64,000 nt of DNA from Pontibacter indicus. Lineage in GTDB: Bacteria; Bacteroidota; Bacteroidia; Cytophagales; Hymenobacteraceae. Under the pieces are notes generated by a model. That model had not been told where the DNA came from and searched no databases. It saw only the letters and a program-made list of their open reading frames with translations. The DNA lies in contig NZ_FTPP01000001.1 of the NCBI RefSeq assembly GCF_900156345.1, forward strand, positions 496,001 through 560,000. The letters run 5' to 3'. Positions 43,923-53,810 of the stretch are shown here, piece after piece. Both the position numbers and the translations under genes were made by a program. Within the stretch, counting starts at the first letter, position 1. Every line of letters starts with the position of its first letter.

Positions 43923-43963
43923 AGGTATGGCAGGTATAGAATTCGCTTATACCTGCCATACCT
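43923..43963 (+). terminator. Terminator made of inverted AGGTATA motifs
   Basis: AGGTATGGCAGGTATA pairs perfectly with TATACCTGCCATACCT across the loop GAATTCGCT. It lies 18 bases after the ArsC-like gene. The stem consists of one exact and one near copy of the genome motif on each side. Confidence 0.85.
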
Positions 43964-43993
43964 GCTTTATTTGCTATACCTGTTCTGCATATC

Positions 43994-46372
43994 TTAGAAA
44001 GGATAGCCAATGGCAATGTTCAGCACCATGCCATGCTCGCCCGGTTTGGGTTTGAAACCGAAGCGGAAATCGTTGAGGGCGAAGCGGTCGCCTTCGGGAC
44101 CGTAGGGTACGCGCACCGGTATACCCAGGTCAAAACGAATCACGAAGAAGTCAATGTCTACCCGCAGGCCGAATCCCGTGCCGACCGCCAGTTCCTGAAA
44201 CAGGTTGCTCGCCTTAAACTTCGGTTTGTCGAGGCTTCCGTTGGCATTGTAGGTCTCGTTGATCAGCCAGATGTTACCAGCATCCAGAAAAACAGCTCCT
44301 CTGAAAAATCCGAAAATAGGGAAACGGTACTCGACGTTCGCCTCCAGCTTGATGTCGCCTACCTGGTCGAAGAAGGAGGTGGCGAGGGAGTCGGGCACAT
44401 TGTAGGTGCCTGGCCCGATGCTGCGCGCCCTGAACGCCCTGATACTGTTCGGACCACCGATCGAAAATTGCTTCACGTAGGGCATGGTCAGGGAGTTGCC
44501 GTAAGGGTAGCCCACCCCCGCAATCAGGCGCGTGGCCAGCTGACTTGTTTTGGAGAAGTTGAGGTAGTATCGGAAGTCGTTTTCGAGGCGCGTGTACTGC
44601 GAGTAAGGCTGGCCAAAAATAGTGCGGGCTGGCACAGGCGGATCCGCAGCATCGTCTCGTTTTTCGCTGCCGAGCAACGACTGCACTGCACCCAGCAGGT
44701 TGCCCGACACATCAAGGCTGGTGGCATTGAAGAATTGATGCGTTTTGTTCTCCAGGCTGAGCGTGCTGAAGGTATGCTGGTAAATGGAGCCAATGATGAA
44801 CTGTTCTTCAAAACTGCTGCGCAGGAACGGATTGGTTTCCAGAATCTTCATAAACTCATCCGTTTGTTTCCCAAGGCGCACATACTGCAGGTTGATCGGC
44901 GTGAGTTCGTGCGTGATCGTCTGCTTTGGTCGCCAGGTATACCCATAAGAGGCATTGAAGGAATTCATCTGAAAAAACTGTACCCGGTTCAGGAAATTGT
45001 AGCCCAGCGTAATGCGCGTATGCGGCACATAGGCAGAGCGTAGATTGGGCAGGTTGAAGGGCGCTACCAGCCTCGGGAAGCTGAGACTGGTCTGCACACC
45101 TAGTTCGTAGGAGCTAAGCCCAACCGGGTTCTCTTCGGGTGACTCGGCAGTGCTGACGACCCGCTGGCCGCCCACCTGATTCTCAAAACGCCCCGTCAGG
45201 TTCAACGTGAGCATCTCTGATCCCTTAAAGGCATTTCTATTTCGGAAAGAGACAGTAACACCGGGCCCTGCCAGGTTATTGGACTTGGTCACCATCTGCG
45301 CCTCCGCCCGGAGCGATTTTTTCATTTCAGGCGTCATGTAAATGAAGGCATCCAGCCGGTCCTCTTTCAGGGTGTCGCGCTCGTACTGCAGGTTCACAAA
45401 TTTGTAGGCACTCAGGCCTGACAGTCTGCTGACTGTGAGGAGGTGGTTGCGACGGCTGTACACGCTGTCCTTCGCCACAAAAAGTCCCGGCACAATGTGC
45501 TTCGCACGCACGTAGTTCTCGTTCGGAATGTAGTTGTAACCTTCAAAGCGCAGCGTGTCGCTCACCGACAGGCTGTCGTTCAAAACGAAGTTTGCGTTGA
45601 TGAAGATATCGTCGATCTTATAGGAACGTAGGGCAGGGGATGGTGCATCGTTTTTCAGGCGGAGGACTACATCCACGCCCTTGCTGCCCACTGTGGTATC
45701 GGCGCTGAAGATGAGCATAGTAGGCGCAAAGTAGAAGTAGCCTTTGTTTTTAAGTGCCTGGTCAATGCGGGCGCGTTCGGCTATCATCTTATCCAGGTCA
45801 TAGGGTTCACCTTCCTTCAACAACGAGTTAGGCTGCATTTTCTTGATCTCGGTATGGATGGGCAGGGAGTCGCTTAAGGTATAGGCAATGTTGCGCAGGC
45901 GGTAAGGCTCGTGCACCGTCGCGTTCCACTGAATGGTGGCCTTCTTTTTCTTGATAGTCGTGTCGCTTTGCACCGTGTTGTAAAAGTAGCCCCGGTTGTG
46001 GAGGCGCGCGCGCATCACTTCGTTGATGCTGGCTGTGTCCACCTCCGACAGCAGCACCGGCGGTTCGCCCAGTTTCGTTTGAATCCAGTGCTTCAGGCCT
46101 TTCTCTTTTTTGGTATAGAAAGCATTGTGTATCCAAAGCTTGGGGCGCAGCCCAAGGATGGACGCATTAGGCTTTGGACGAACCGTGTTACTCAATTCAG
46201 TTTCGAGCGCAGGTCCACGCTTGCTGCTGTCTTCTTCATCATTCACCTTCACCGAATATCCGGCAAACAGGGCATCGCCCTCTGGCACCGTTTTCGTGCT
46301 GCTGCAACCGGACAATACCCAGCTCAGTGCCAGAAATAAAGCGAACAAGGTATAGCGTAAGGCTGTGGTCAT
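43994..46372 (-). CDS. tamL: TamL, BamA/TamA-like outer-membrane lipoprotein
   Basis: A 792-aa Omp85-superfamily protein with a lipoprotein signal (lipobox LSGC, Cys23), as expected for Bacteroidota TamL. POTRA-like domains fill the first 300 or so residues (YNTVQSDTTIKKKKATIQWN; NEVMRARLHNRGYF). The C-terminal 16-strand barrel has the family motif GGPNSIRAFRARSIGPG and ends in FGFKPKPGEHGMVLNIAIGYPF. Together with TamB it should insert outer-membrane proteins or move lipids across the periplasm. The gene follows tamB with only 6 bases between, so they form one operon. Confidence 0.92.
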   Translation of the reverse strand: MTTALRYTLFALFLALSWVLSGCSSTKTVPEGDALFAGYSVKVNDEEDSSKRGPALETELSNTVRPKPNASILGLRPKLWIHNAFYTKKEKGLKHWIQTKLGEPPVLLSEVDTASINEVMRARLHNRGYFYNTVQSDTTIKKKKATIQWNATVHEPYRLRNIAYTLSDSLPIHTEIKKMQPNSLLKEGEPYDLDKMIAERARIDQALKNKGYFYFAPTMLIFSADTTVGSKGVDVVLRLKNDAPSPALRSYKIDDIFINANFVLNDSLSVSDTLRFEGYNYIPNENYVRAKHIVPGLFVAKDSVYSRRNHLLTVSRLSGLSAYKFVNLQYERDTLKEDRLDAFIYMTPEMKKSLRAEAQMVTKSNNLAGPGVTVSFRNRNAFKGSEMLTLNLTGRFENQVGGQRVVSTAESPEENPVGLSSYELGVQTSLSFPRLVAPFNLPNLRSAYVPHTRITLGYNFLNRVQFFQMNSFNASYGYTWRPKQTITHELTPINLQYVRLGKQTDEFMKILETNPFLRSSFEEQFIIGSIYQHTFSTLSLENKTHQFFNATSLDVSGNLLGAVQSLLGSEKRDDAADPPVPARTIFGQPYSQYTRLENDFRYYLNFSKTSQLATRLIAGVGYPYGNSLTMPYVKQFSIGGPNSIRAFRARSIGPGTYNVPDSLATSFFDQVGDIKLEANVEYRFPIFGFFRGAVFLDAGNIWLINETYNANGSLDKPKFKASNLFQELAVGTGFGLRVDIDFFVIRFDLGIPVRVPYGPEGDRFALNDFRFGFKPKPGEHGMVLNIAIGYPF

Positions 46373-46378
46373 GGTGAC

Positions 46379-49300
46379 TTATTGTTGGTCTTCTGATTTG
46401 ACTTCTTCTACTTTCTCTTCAGCTTCCTTTTCTTCCCTGCGCTTCTCGCGCTGGTTAAACTTAATGGCCTCTTCCATGCGGCGCTCCTCTTTGCGCACCT
46501 CTCTTCTCTCCAGGTTACGGAACAGGTCAGAGAAGTTGTCGTAGTCGCGCACGAAGATCAGGCCCATGCCGGTCGCCCGCACGTCGCCTTCCAGGAAGCC
46601 CTCGTACTGGTTGCGCTGGAAAGCCCGTACGCGCAGTCTCCCGTCTTTAGTGAGCGAGTACTCCACCGACACGTCACCGCCGAAGCCGCCCATGCTGCGC
46701 TGTTGTTCGCTCTGGCCCTCCAGACCAATGTCAGTACCAACGCGCACAGTCAGTCGGTCGTCCAGGAACTGCTGGCGCAGGGCCACGTTCAGGTCGGTGC
46801 GGCCTTCAGCTGAGCCGGAAGAAAAGTCTTCGTAGGAGCTCACGCCTAACTCCAGTCCGAGCCCGCCGGCGAAACGGTTGGTCAGCTGGTTGAGCTGGTC
46901 AGTCATCACCTGGCTTAAGCTGTTTCGGGCCGTGGAGCCCAAGCCGCCGCCACCCGAGCTTGACAGCGGGTCCTGGGCCAGGAAGCGACCCAGCACCAGC
47001 AGCGAAAACACTTGTTTGTTGAGCTCCGATTCGTTCTGGCGCAAAGCACCCAGGCGTGCTTCCACCGTGCCGTCGAGTGCCCCGCGGCGCTGCTCCTCCA
47101 GCTGTATGTCGAACCCGATCTCAGGCTTGAGCAACTCTCCGTTCAGGTTCACAAATACCTCGAATGGCAGCTGGGTGCGATACCGGTTCAATTGGCCCGC
47201 CTCTGCGTCAATCTGGTCAATCACCAGTTCCATAGGCGCCGCATCGATTCTGTAAATAGCCGAGATCTGCATATTGGCTTGCATCGGGTCGCCGGTCCAG
47301 TTGATGTAGCTGCCTTCGGCGATCTCAAGCTGCCGCGACACCAGGTCGTAGAAATCCATGCTGTACATACCCTCCGTGATCACGTAGCGGCCGCTCATGC
47401 TGATCTGCCCGCTTGGTGTGATGCCGATGTAGAGGGGAGCCGCACTGCCGCGCACGACCAAGTTATCCCCAGTGGTGGGGTCAATGATGATGGTGACTGT
47501 GGTGGCATCGGTGACGGTGATCTGCGCATCGATGTTCGCACCGGCAAAGCCGGCGGAGGTGCTTTCTTCAATCGCCCTTTCCAGAATAGCCGTGAGGGAA
47601 TCGTTGAGCGTAACGTATTCCACCACCCCTTCGCGCTCCGCGGCGGCCACTCCGTCGGCTGGAATTACGGTGGTGAACGTGGAGCCATCCAGCACCGTCG
47701 CAAATACTTCGATGTTCGGCACCTGCATTGTGCCTGTTATGTTGGCTTTCAGGGCCGTCTGCACATTGCCATAGAACAGGTCGTTGTCGTTGGCTGTGGA
47801 GTTCATGACCAGGAAACGCTCTGTTCGCGCGCGCAGGTCGAAGGTATAATCGGTATAGTTTTGTGTTAAGATGTTGCCATTGATATCGAGCGTGTTGCCC
47901 AGTGAGTCGGTCAGGGTGAAGTCGCGCATGCTGATGCCTTGCTCTGTGAACTCCATCCGCTCGTTCTGCAATGTAAAAGGCGAGTTGAGCATGGTGAGGT
48001 TGAAGCGGGCCTGGTTAAAGTCCAGCCCGCCGCGGATGGCCGGCTGTGCCAGCGAACCGGTGATGCGTAACCTGCCATTTGCGCTGCCGGCCAGGTCGTC
48101 TACCATCCCTTGTGTAAAGCCGCCGAACGAGGCCAGGTTGAGGTTGGCGATGTTGGCGTCAAGATTGAGCAAGCTCGTCTCCGGCTGCATTTCATAGGTG
48201 CCGCTCACCAGCACTTCGTTGCCGTTACCGGTCATTCCCAGGTTCAGGTTATAGCGGTTGGCGCCCGCTGTGTTTGCTTTCAGGGCAATGTCGCCGATCG
48301 GTATACCTGTGTAAGCAAAGTCAGACAAGGTCATGTCTGCCGTAAAGGCCGGGTTACCGGACATCAGGTCTTTCAGAGTGGCCGTGCCATTCAACACACC
48401 CGTCATCACGCTGTCCTGCTGCTGGAAAGAGGCCATGATGTAGCCGATCTCAAAATTGCCAAACTCCACTTGCAGCGGTGCATTCGGGCTGACAGGACCG
48501 GTGCTGTTGAGCAGCAGGAAATTGCCGTTGCGCTCCAGGCGGATGTTCTGCGCATAGAGCAGGTTAGTGTCAAACTGCAGGTAGTTGTCCTGCGGCACCG
48601 ACCAGCGCTGACTGTTGATAACGAGTTGCTCCGGATTAAAGGAAAAACGGTAGCCGGGGCCCAGGCTGTTGAGCACACCGCCTATCACAAACTTTTCAAC
48701 GCTGTCTGTACCTGCTATGGCCAGTCGTGTGGTGAGGTCATTGTCGCGGGCCGCCCCATTCAGGCTAACATTATTAAGCAGCAGGGAAGGAGACCGGATC
48801 TCGCGCACGCCCAGGTTATAGCCCATCTGCTCTCGGTTGCCGCGCAGCTGCAGCGCCGCATCCTGCACGTTGTACTCGGTATAGGTCAGCTTGCTCACAT
48901 TCGCATCCATGGCAAACACCTGCGTTTCGCCGTTGTAGGAAGCCGTGATCGGCCCATTTACCTGCAGCTCTTCCAGATCCGGCACAAAAGAAGCGATGAT
49001 GTCCGGGCGGCGAACGAGCATCGTGACTTCAAAGTCGCCCAGGTTCAGGTTGGCCGGGAAAGGCGGATCGGGCTGCAGGTCGAAGTAAGCAGAGAAATGT
49101 TTGGCCAGCGCGGTCGGAAGCTCGCCCAGGTCATTGGCAAAACGCATGTCGGCATTGAGTATGCTGGAGTTGAGCGCAACTTCTGCACCAGGCATCTTCT
49201 GGTTCAGAGTCAGCTGCAGCGAATCGATGGGGTAGGAGACGCCTTGCAGCCTGACACGCACGCCCTCACCCTCCAGCGTGCCGCTGATGTCGCTGGCGTC

Positions 49301-51439
49301 TTTGCCGGCAAAGCGGCCGCGCAGCTTCCCGCGCATACCCAGCTCCTCTTCGTAGAAATTGAGCGCCTTAAGGTCCACACCTTTCAGGTCCAGGTCGAAC
49401 ACATACTCGCCCCGCTGCACATTGCGCATGTTAAAGTCACCTTTCAGGTCGAAGTTCAGGTTTTCGTCACGGGCACGGGCTGCCACCTGGTATAAATTGC
49501 GATCAATGCGGGCATCCACATCCACATTGTTATAAGCATAATTGTTGTAGACAGCTTCCTTGATGCGGGCTTTCACATCGGCACGCATTGTCTCGGGGCT
49601 CAGGCCGGTGCCTTGGGCGGTCGCTTCAAAAGCCACTCGACCCACACCATAGTCTTCTGTGAAGAGTTGCTTCAGGTCAAAACCAGCGGTACGTAAGGTC
49701 GCCTTGAAAGGCTCGGCACCGGCTGGTCCCTCGTCCATGTCCACCACGGCGTTCAAGTTGCCAAAGGAGCTGCTAATGGCCGCGTTCAGATCGAAGTTAG
49801 TGAGAGTACCGCTATACCTGCCCGTCATGCTCAGGTTGTTCGGGATCCTGATCTCTGGCGGAATGGTGCCCGGCGGGGCTAAGGCCAGTATATCGGTTCG
49901 GGTGGTGGCCATGCGGTTGATGTTGAGGTTCATAGCCAGGCGGTCCGGATCCATGGCGTTTCGCACATTGCCCGTCACGTTCACAGTAGTGCCCTGCAGA
50001 CCCGCCACCTGCAATTGCTGTATGCTGATGTTGTCCAATGGGCCCTGCGCACGGCCGTTGAGGCGTACAGTGGAATTGGCAATCTTGCGGAACGATGGAT
50101 TTTGAGCCAGGTCGGGTGCGAAGAGCAGCACATCCTGCATGCCGATGCGGCTGTTGTCAATGTCGAGGTCCACTTGCACAGCGTCCAGGTTGTCGGTCAG
50201 GTCGTCCCAGGAGGTATAGCGCAGGGCCAGGTCTTTGCTGATGCGGCTGTTACCAGTCTGAAGGTCGAGGTTGGCCAGTCGAGCGTGGGTAGAGTCGAGC
50301 GTGATATCGGACTGGAAATTGCCTATCTGAAAGCCGCTCTGTTCCTGCAGCTTGAGCTGGTTTAGCTTCATGCCCATCTGGTTCAGGCTATACCTGACAT
50401 CCTCGGCATCCAGTTCGATATTGGAGAAGCGCAGGTGGTTGTAGTCCATACCTTGTGCCTGGCGGGGCGCATCGGCATTGTCCATACCTGCCTCCAGCCC
50501 GCTCACGTTCAGCTTGCCTAGGTTCACAATCCACTTCACCGGCTGTCCCTGTGTCTTCTCTACTGATTCATCCAGCTTGCGCACCGTCTCGGCCGGGTTC
50601 ACAGCCAGCGAGTCGGTCGGTTTCATTTTCTCCTGTACATACAGCACTTTCGAGTCGTGCAGGTCGAAACTGCGCAAGTCGATGCGGGCGTTGGGCAGGT
50701 CGATGTCCTCCACAGCCAGCCCCGATTTGCCCAATTTGAGTTCGATACGCTGGTCGGCAGGTATGCTGACATAATTCAGCCCGAAGTTCTCTACCTCCAC
50801 GCCGTTCATGTCAAACTGAAACGTGATGGGTTGTGGCTCTGTCTCGGGCGGTAGTTTGGTCTGCACGTAGCTTATACCTGTGTTGCGCAACTCTATTTCA
50901 TCCAGGCGGTAGATTTCCTCTTCCAGGTTCAGTTCCTCCATGGTGGTGGTCAGCTGACCCACACGCGCCCGGATATGGTTGCCGCCTGCCTCGTCGTTGA
51001 AGTTGACGTACACGTTTTCGAGATTGATCAGGCCCAGGTCCAGTTGCATGGCTGCCGCCGTGTCGGCGGGTTGTGCGGCTGTGGTGTCGGTGGCAAAGGC
51101 CTCCATCAGGAAATCGAAGTTGGAAGTGGAGTCGGGGCGGATGTGCAGGTTTAGCGTGGCCTGCTGCAGGTCTATTTTGCTGATGTTGATGCCGCCGCTC
51201 AGCAGCGACCATACCTTCAGATCGAGGCCGAGGCGCTGGCTGTACCAGAGCGTGTCCTGCTGCTGATCCTCCAGGTATACGTTCTCCAGTACAATGGCAT
51301 TGCGCCAGTCTGTCTTAAAGCGCCCGATCTCCACCCGCGTATCCAACATGCCGGACAGGTATGAGGCGCCTTTCTGGGCGGCAAAATTTTGCACTTTAGG
51401 AATTTGTAAGGCAATGATGATGAGCAAAAGCAGGCCCAC
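46379..51439 (-). CDS. tamB: TamB, translocation and assembly module inner-membrane protein
   Basis: A 1686-aa protein when read from the GTG at 51439. It begins in a hydrophobic helix (GLLLLIIIALQIP) and continues with VQNFAAQKGASYLSGMLDTRVEIGRF, then about 1500 residues of repetitive beta-strands (AsmA/TamB groove fold), and ends with the DUF490/TamB domain and a charged tail (KEEAEEKVEEVKSEDQQ). It should bridge the periplasm and work with TamL. The frame stays open about 95 bases further upstream (KHIGKTIAKVVLWFLAIVVG) with convincing coding character but no ATG, GTG or TTG, so the true start is unclear. Confidence 0.92.
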   Translation of the reverse strand: MGLLLLIIIALQIPKVQNFAAQKGASYLSGMLDTRVEIGRFKTDWRNAIVLENVYLEDQQQDTLWYSQRLGLDLKVWSLLSGGINISKIDLQQATLNLHIRPDSTSNFDFLMEAFATDTTAAQPADTAAAMQLDLGLINLENVYVNFNDEAGGNHIRARVGQLTTTMEELNLEEEIYRLDEIELRNTGISYVQTKLPPETEPQPITFQFDMNGVEVENFGLNYVSIPADQRIELKLGKSGLAVEDIDLPNARIDLRSFDLHDSKVLYVQEKMKPTDSLAVNPAETVRKLDESVEKTQGQPVKWIVNLGKLNVSGLEAGMDNADAPRQAQGMDYNHLRFSNIELDAEDVRYSLNQMGMKLNQLKLQEQSGFQIGNFQSDITLDSTHARLANLDLQTGNSRISKDLALRYTSWDDLTDNLDAVQVDLDIDNSRIGMQDVLLFAPDLAQNPSFRKIANSTVRLNGRAQGPLDNISIQQLQVAGLQGTTVNVTGNVRNAMDPDRLAMNLNINRMATTRTDILALAPPGTIPPEIRIPNNLSMTGRYSGTLTNFDLNAAISSSFGNLNAVVDMDEGPAGAEPFKATLRTAGFDLKQLFTEDYGVGRVAFEATAQGTGLSPETMRADVKARIKEAVYNNYAYNNVDVDARIDRNLYQVAARARDENLNFDLKGDFNMRNVQRGEYVFDLDLKGVDLKALNFYEEELGMRGKLRGRFAGKDASDISGTLEGEGVRVRLQGVSYPIDSLQLTLNQKMPGAEVALNSSILNADMRFANDLGELPTALAKHFSAYFDLQPDPPFPANLNLGDFEVTMLVRRPDIIASFVPDLEELQVNGPITASYNGETQVFAMDANVSKLTYTEYNVQDAALQLRGNREQMGYNLGVREIRSPSLLLNNVSLNGAARDNDLTTRLAIAGTDSVEKFVIGGVLNSLGPGYRFSFNPEQLVINSQRWSVPQDNYLQFDTNLLYAQNIRLERNGNFLLLNSTGPVSPNAPLQVEFGNFEIGYIMASFQQQDSVMTGVLNGTATLKDLMSGNPAFTADMTLSDFAYTGIPIGDIALKANTAGANRYNLNLGMTGNGNEVLVSGTYEMQPETSLLNLDANIANLNLASFGGFTQGMVDDLAGSANGRLRITGSLAQPAIRGGLDFNQARFNLTMLNSPFTLQNERMEFTEQGISMRDFTLTDSLGNTLDINGNILTQNYTDYTFDLRARTERFLVMNSTANDNDLFYGNVQTALKANITGTMQVPNIEVFATVLDGSTFTTVIPADGVAAAEREGVVEYVTLNDSLTAILERAIEESTSAGFAGANIDAQITVTDATTVTIIIDPTTGDNLVVRGSAAPLYIGITPSGQISMSGRYVITEGMYSMDFYDLVSRQLEIAEGSYINWTGDPMQANMQISAIYRIDAAPMELVIDQIDAEAGQLNRYRTQLPFEVFVNLNGELLKPEIGFDIQLEEQRRGALDGTVEARLGALRQNESELNKQVFSLLVLGRFLAQDPLSSSGGGGLGSTARNSLSQVMTDQLNQLTNRFAGGLGLELGVSSYEDFSSGSAEGRTDLNVALRQQFLDDRLTVRVGTDIGLEGQSEQQRSMGGFGGDVSVEYSLTKDGRLRVRAFQRNQYEGFLEGDVRATGMGLIFVRDYDNFSDLFRNLERREVRKEERRMEEAIKFNQREKRREEKEAEEKVEEVKSEDQQ

Positions 51440-51745
51440 TACAATGGCGAGGAACCAGAGTACTACCTTGGCAATGGTCTTTCCGATATGTTTAGCTGAG
51501 GCGATATGACTTTTATTTACAGTTTGACTTTACGCAAGTTTGCTAACAAGGATAGAATTTTTTGCTAACGTTAATCGAAAAGGAAACCGAAGGCCGCAGT
51601 TGGATGACAAGTCGACGCTTGTATTGTTTAAGTCATTAAGAAGAATTGGACCATTTTTTTAGTGAAGGCAGGTTGGTAACTGTCTAATGCACAAACATCT
51701 AGATGCTACTAGAGTAAATTAGAAGAGAGTTAGTTTATTTGAGTC

Positions 51746-53041
51746 ATGGCATCATCAGCAATACCTCCCGGTTTTAAAGAAATGTTGGGTTTTGGCTTGG
51801 TGGAGGCCTTATTAGGTCGCCGTTCCCGCCGCTTTTTCATGGGAGCAGAGATTCCGGACGGTGTTTTTGCCTATAAATCAAAGCACGCGCCCCTGCCGTT
51901 GTCCGAATTGGAAAAGCTGCTGGTGGTTACGGCCTGCGCCGGCAACACAGGCTGGCACAACATGATTTACCGTGCCCAGCGTTATGCGCCATACCTTTCC
52001 AACTATGCCGCCGCCGCCGGAGGACGCACTTTTCCATCGGCAGCAGGCTTCCATACCTCCATGACTTTTTTTACAGACGATACAGGCGTGTACGTACTCA
52101 ACAACCGCGATGTACCCGCCGCTGCGGACCGAAATGCAGATGGCTCCCTGGAACTGGAGAGTGTGCTGGGGGATATGAAACGGTTTGTGTCCAAATTGCA
52201 GGACGGTCGTCTGAAACTTCCGGCTGAAGTTCCCTTTGTAGAAGCGCACAATACCTGGGTCACTAACCAGCCGGGCACGCTACTCGTGATTCCGGTCGCT
52301 GACCTGGCCCAACACGTACTGCTGGCGCTCTGTTACATGCTGCAAAACGGCCTCGTGCTCTACGACGATATCCATAAACGCGCCATCCCAGGTATAGAGC
52401 AGTTCAAACACATAGTAGATGTGAACAATGTATGGCCGATCACCTTTGTAGAGCAGCTTTCCCTGGCGGAAGTAACTGCCGAGATGTCGACTTCCTGCTA
52501 TGCCGGTGCCCTGATGCTACAGGCCATGGGACTAGGCGGTTGGATGTATGATGGCATTGACCCATTTAGTGTGTTAGGGGCAAGTGGCGTGGCAGGAGTG
52601 GAGGGGCTCGGTTTTCGATATGATAAAGATGAACGTTGGCCATACCCTAACCCGACAGGCCTGGCAGGAGTTATGGAGGGTTACTGTCCGCCGCACTATC
52701 CCACTATGCGGGCTGCAGTGGAGGCGGTATGTGAGCGGAAGTTTGGGTTGGGAGGACCCTTTAATCCGGAAACTGCCGGTCCCTGGCTACAAAGCGGGAA
52801 GGTGAGGGGAGCGGCTCAGGTGCATGACGAGGCTTTCAGGGAATGTGTGGCCTTGCAGGCGCAGTATGTATTTGATACCTTCGGTAAGTTCCCGGGCACG
52901 GTGCCATCCATGTTCATCTGCACCTATCTGCAGGCCCATCACCTGGATCTGGACTTTTACGACACCTTCTACAAGCCGGGCGCTTACCTCCGTACCCATG
53001 CCCACCACATGGCGCAGTGGCACCCTACTACGCCATCATAA
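51746..53041 (+). CDS. Unknown 431-aa protein, possibly nitroreductase-like
   Basis: I do not recognise a named family. The N-terminus, LLGRRSRRFFMGAEIPDGVF followed by HAPLPLSELEKLLVVTACAG, has the RRS-x-R-x-F and PL-x-x-x-EL pattern of nitroreductase/SagB FMN enzymes. Later conserved-looking parts are NQPGTLLVIPVADLAQHVLL, a cysteine and glycine-rich CYAGALMLQAMGLGGWMYDG, and a C-terminal TYLQAHHLDLDFYDTFYKPG with YLRTHAHHMAQWH. There are no signal peptide or membrane helices. A flavin-dependent oxidoreductase is a guess. Its last 14 bases overlap the convergent PEBP gene. Confidence 0.8.
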   Translation: MASSAIPPGFKEMLGFGLVEALLGRRSRRFFMGAEIPDGVFAYKSKHAPLPLSELEKLLVVTACAGNTGWHNMIYRAQRYAPYLSNYAAAAGGRTFPSAAGFHTSMTFFTDDTGVYVLNNRDVPAAADRNADGSLELESVLGDMKRFVSKLQDGRLKLPAEVPFVEAHNTWVTNQPGTLLVIPVADLAQHVLLALCYMLQNGLVLYDDIHKRAIPGIEQFKHIVDVNNVWPITFVEQLSLAEVTAEMSTSCYAGALMLQAMGLGGWMYDGIDPFSVLGASGVAGVEGLGFRYDKDERWPYPNPTGLAGVMEGYCPPHYPTMRAAVEAVCERKFGLGGPFNPETAGPWLQSGKVRGAAQVHDEAFRECVALQAQYVFDTFGKFPGTVPSMFICTYLQAHHLDLDFYDTFYKPGAYLRTHAHHMAQWHPTTPS

Positions 53042-53498
53042 CATTGTAGCGGCTGTAGACGCCCATCAATTCGCCCACCGCGAGCACATGCGGACCGAGC
53101 ACGCGGAGCAGGGCCTGCCGGCCGGTGCCTTCCTTGATGTTGAGCATCACATCCAGCGCGTATATCCTAAAGTGGTAGTGGTGCAGTCCTTGCGGTGGAC
53201 AGGGTCCACCATAGTGGAGCCTTCCAAAGTCGTTGGTGCCCTGTATGCCGGGCACAACACCCTCCTCGATCATGTTGGTGGGAGGCACGTTCCAAACCAG
53301 CCAGTGCGTCCAGATGCCGCGCGGCGCATCCGGGTCTTCCACGATCACCACCAGACTTTCTGTATACCTGGGCAGGTTTCTGATCTCGAGCGGCGGACTG
53401 ATATTTTCCCCGTCGCAGGTATAGCGGGTCGGTATCCGCTCACCCTGCGAAAAGGCAGGACTTGTCAGGTATAGCTTTCCTTGTGTTCTCGGTTGCAT
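53028..53498 (-). CDS. YbhB/YbcL-type PEBP-family protein
   Basis: A 156-aa protein of the phosphatidylethanolamine-binding (Raf kinase inhibitor-like) family. Diagnostic parts are FSQGERIPTRYTCDGENISP, VVIVEDPDAPRGIWTHWLVW and LHYGGPCPPQGLHHYHFRIY, which build the anion-binding pocket. No signal peptide is seen, so it is cytoplasmic. Its role in bacteria is not established. It overlaps the preceding convergent gene by 14 bases, so both transcripts can pair at their 3' ends. Confidence 0.93.
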   Translation of the reverse strand: MQPRTQGKLYLTSPAFSQGERIPTRYTCDGENISPPLEIRNLPRYTESLVVIVEDPDAPRGIWTHWLVWNVPPTNMIEEGVVPGIQGTNDFGRLHYGGPCPPQGLHHYHFRIYALDVMLNIKEGTGRQALLRVLGPHVLAVGELMGVYSRYNVMMA

Positions 53499-53810
53499 AG
53501 CGTTTCAGTATCTGTTTGGTATGCTGTTGTTCAGAAGGGCAGGAGGCAGAAAAGTGGAGCAGGGTTGTGTTTTATATTTATATTATAACTTAGTTTTTTT
53601 ATAAAGGTTGAGTTTTGTAATAATAAAAGGTATATTTTAACTAAATATTCTATCAATAGAGGGTGTTTATGCCATCTATTCGACAAATAATTGTCCTAAA
53701 ATGATAGCAGGTGAAATATTTTTACAGATTTTTTCTCTAAATACTTGAGAATTAGTCGGAATCTATTAACTTTCGTATATAAGGCAATTCGGATTAAAAA
53801 GCATGGGGAT
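53499..53810. other. AT-rich gene-free region
   Basis: About 310 bases, extremely AT-rich between 53570 and 53790. It contains the promoter of the PEBP gene and perhaps of the small membrane gene that follows. No repeat or hairpin was seen. Confidence 0.45.

Noticed and set aside
48110..49495. A 461-codon plus-strand frame opposite tamB
   Set aside because: Same explanation: shadow of a long GC-rich gene, with His/Val/Gln-rich composition and no domain.
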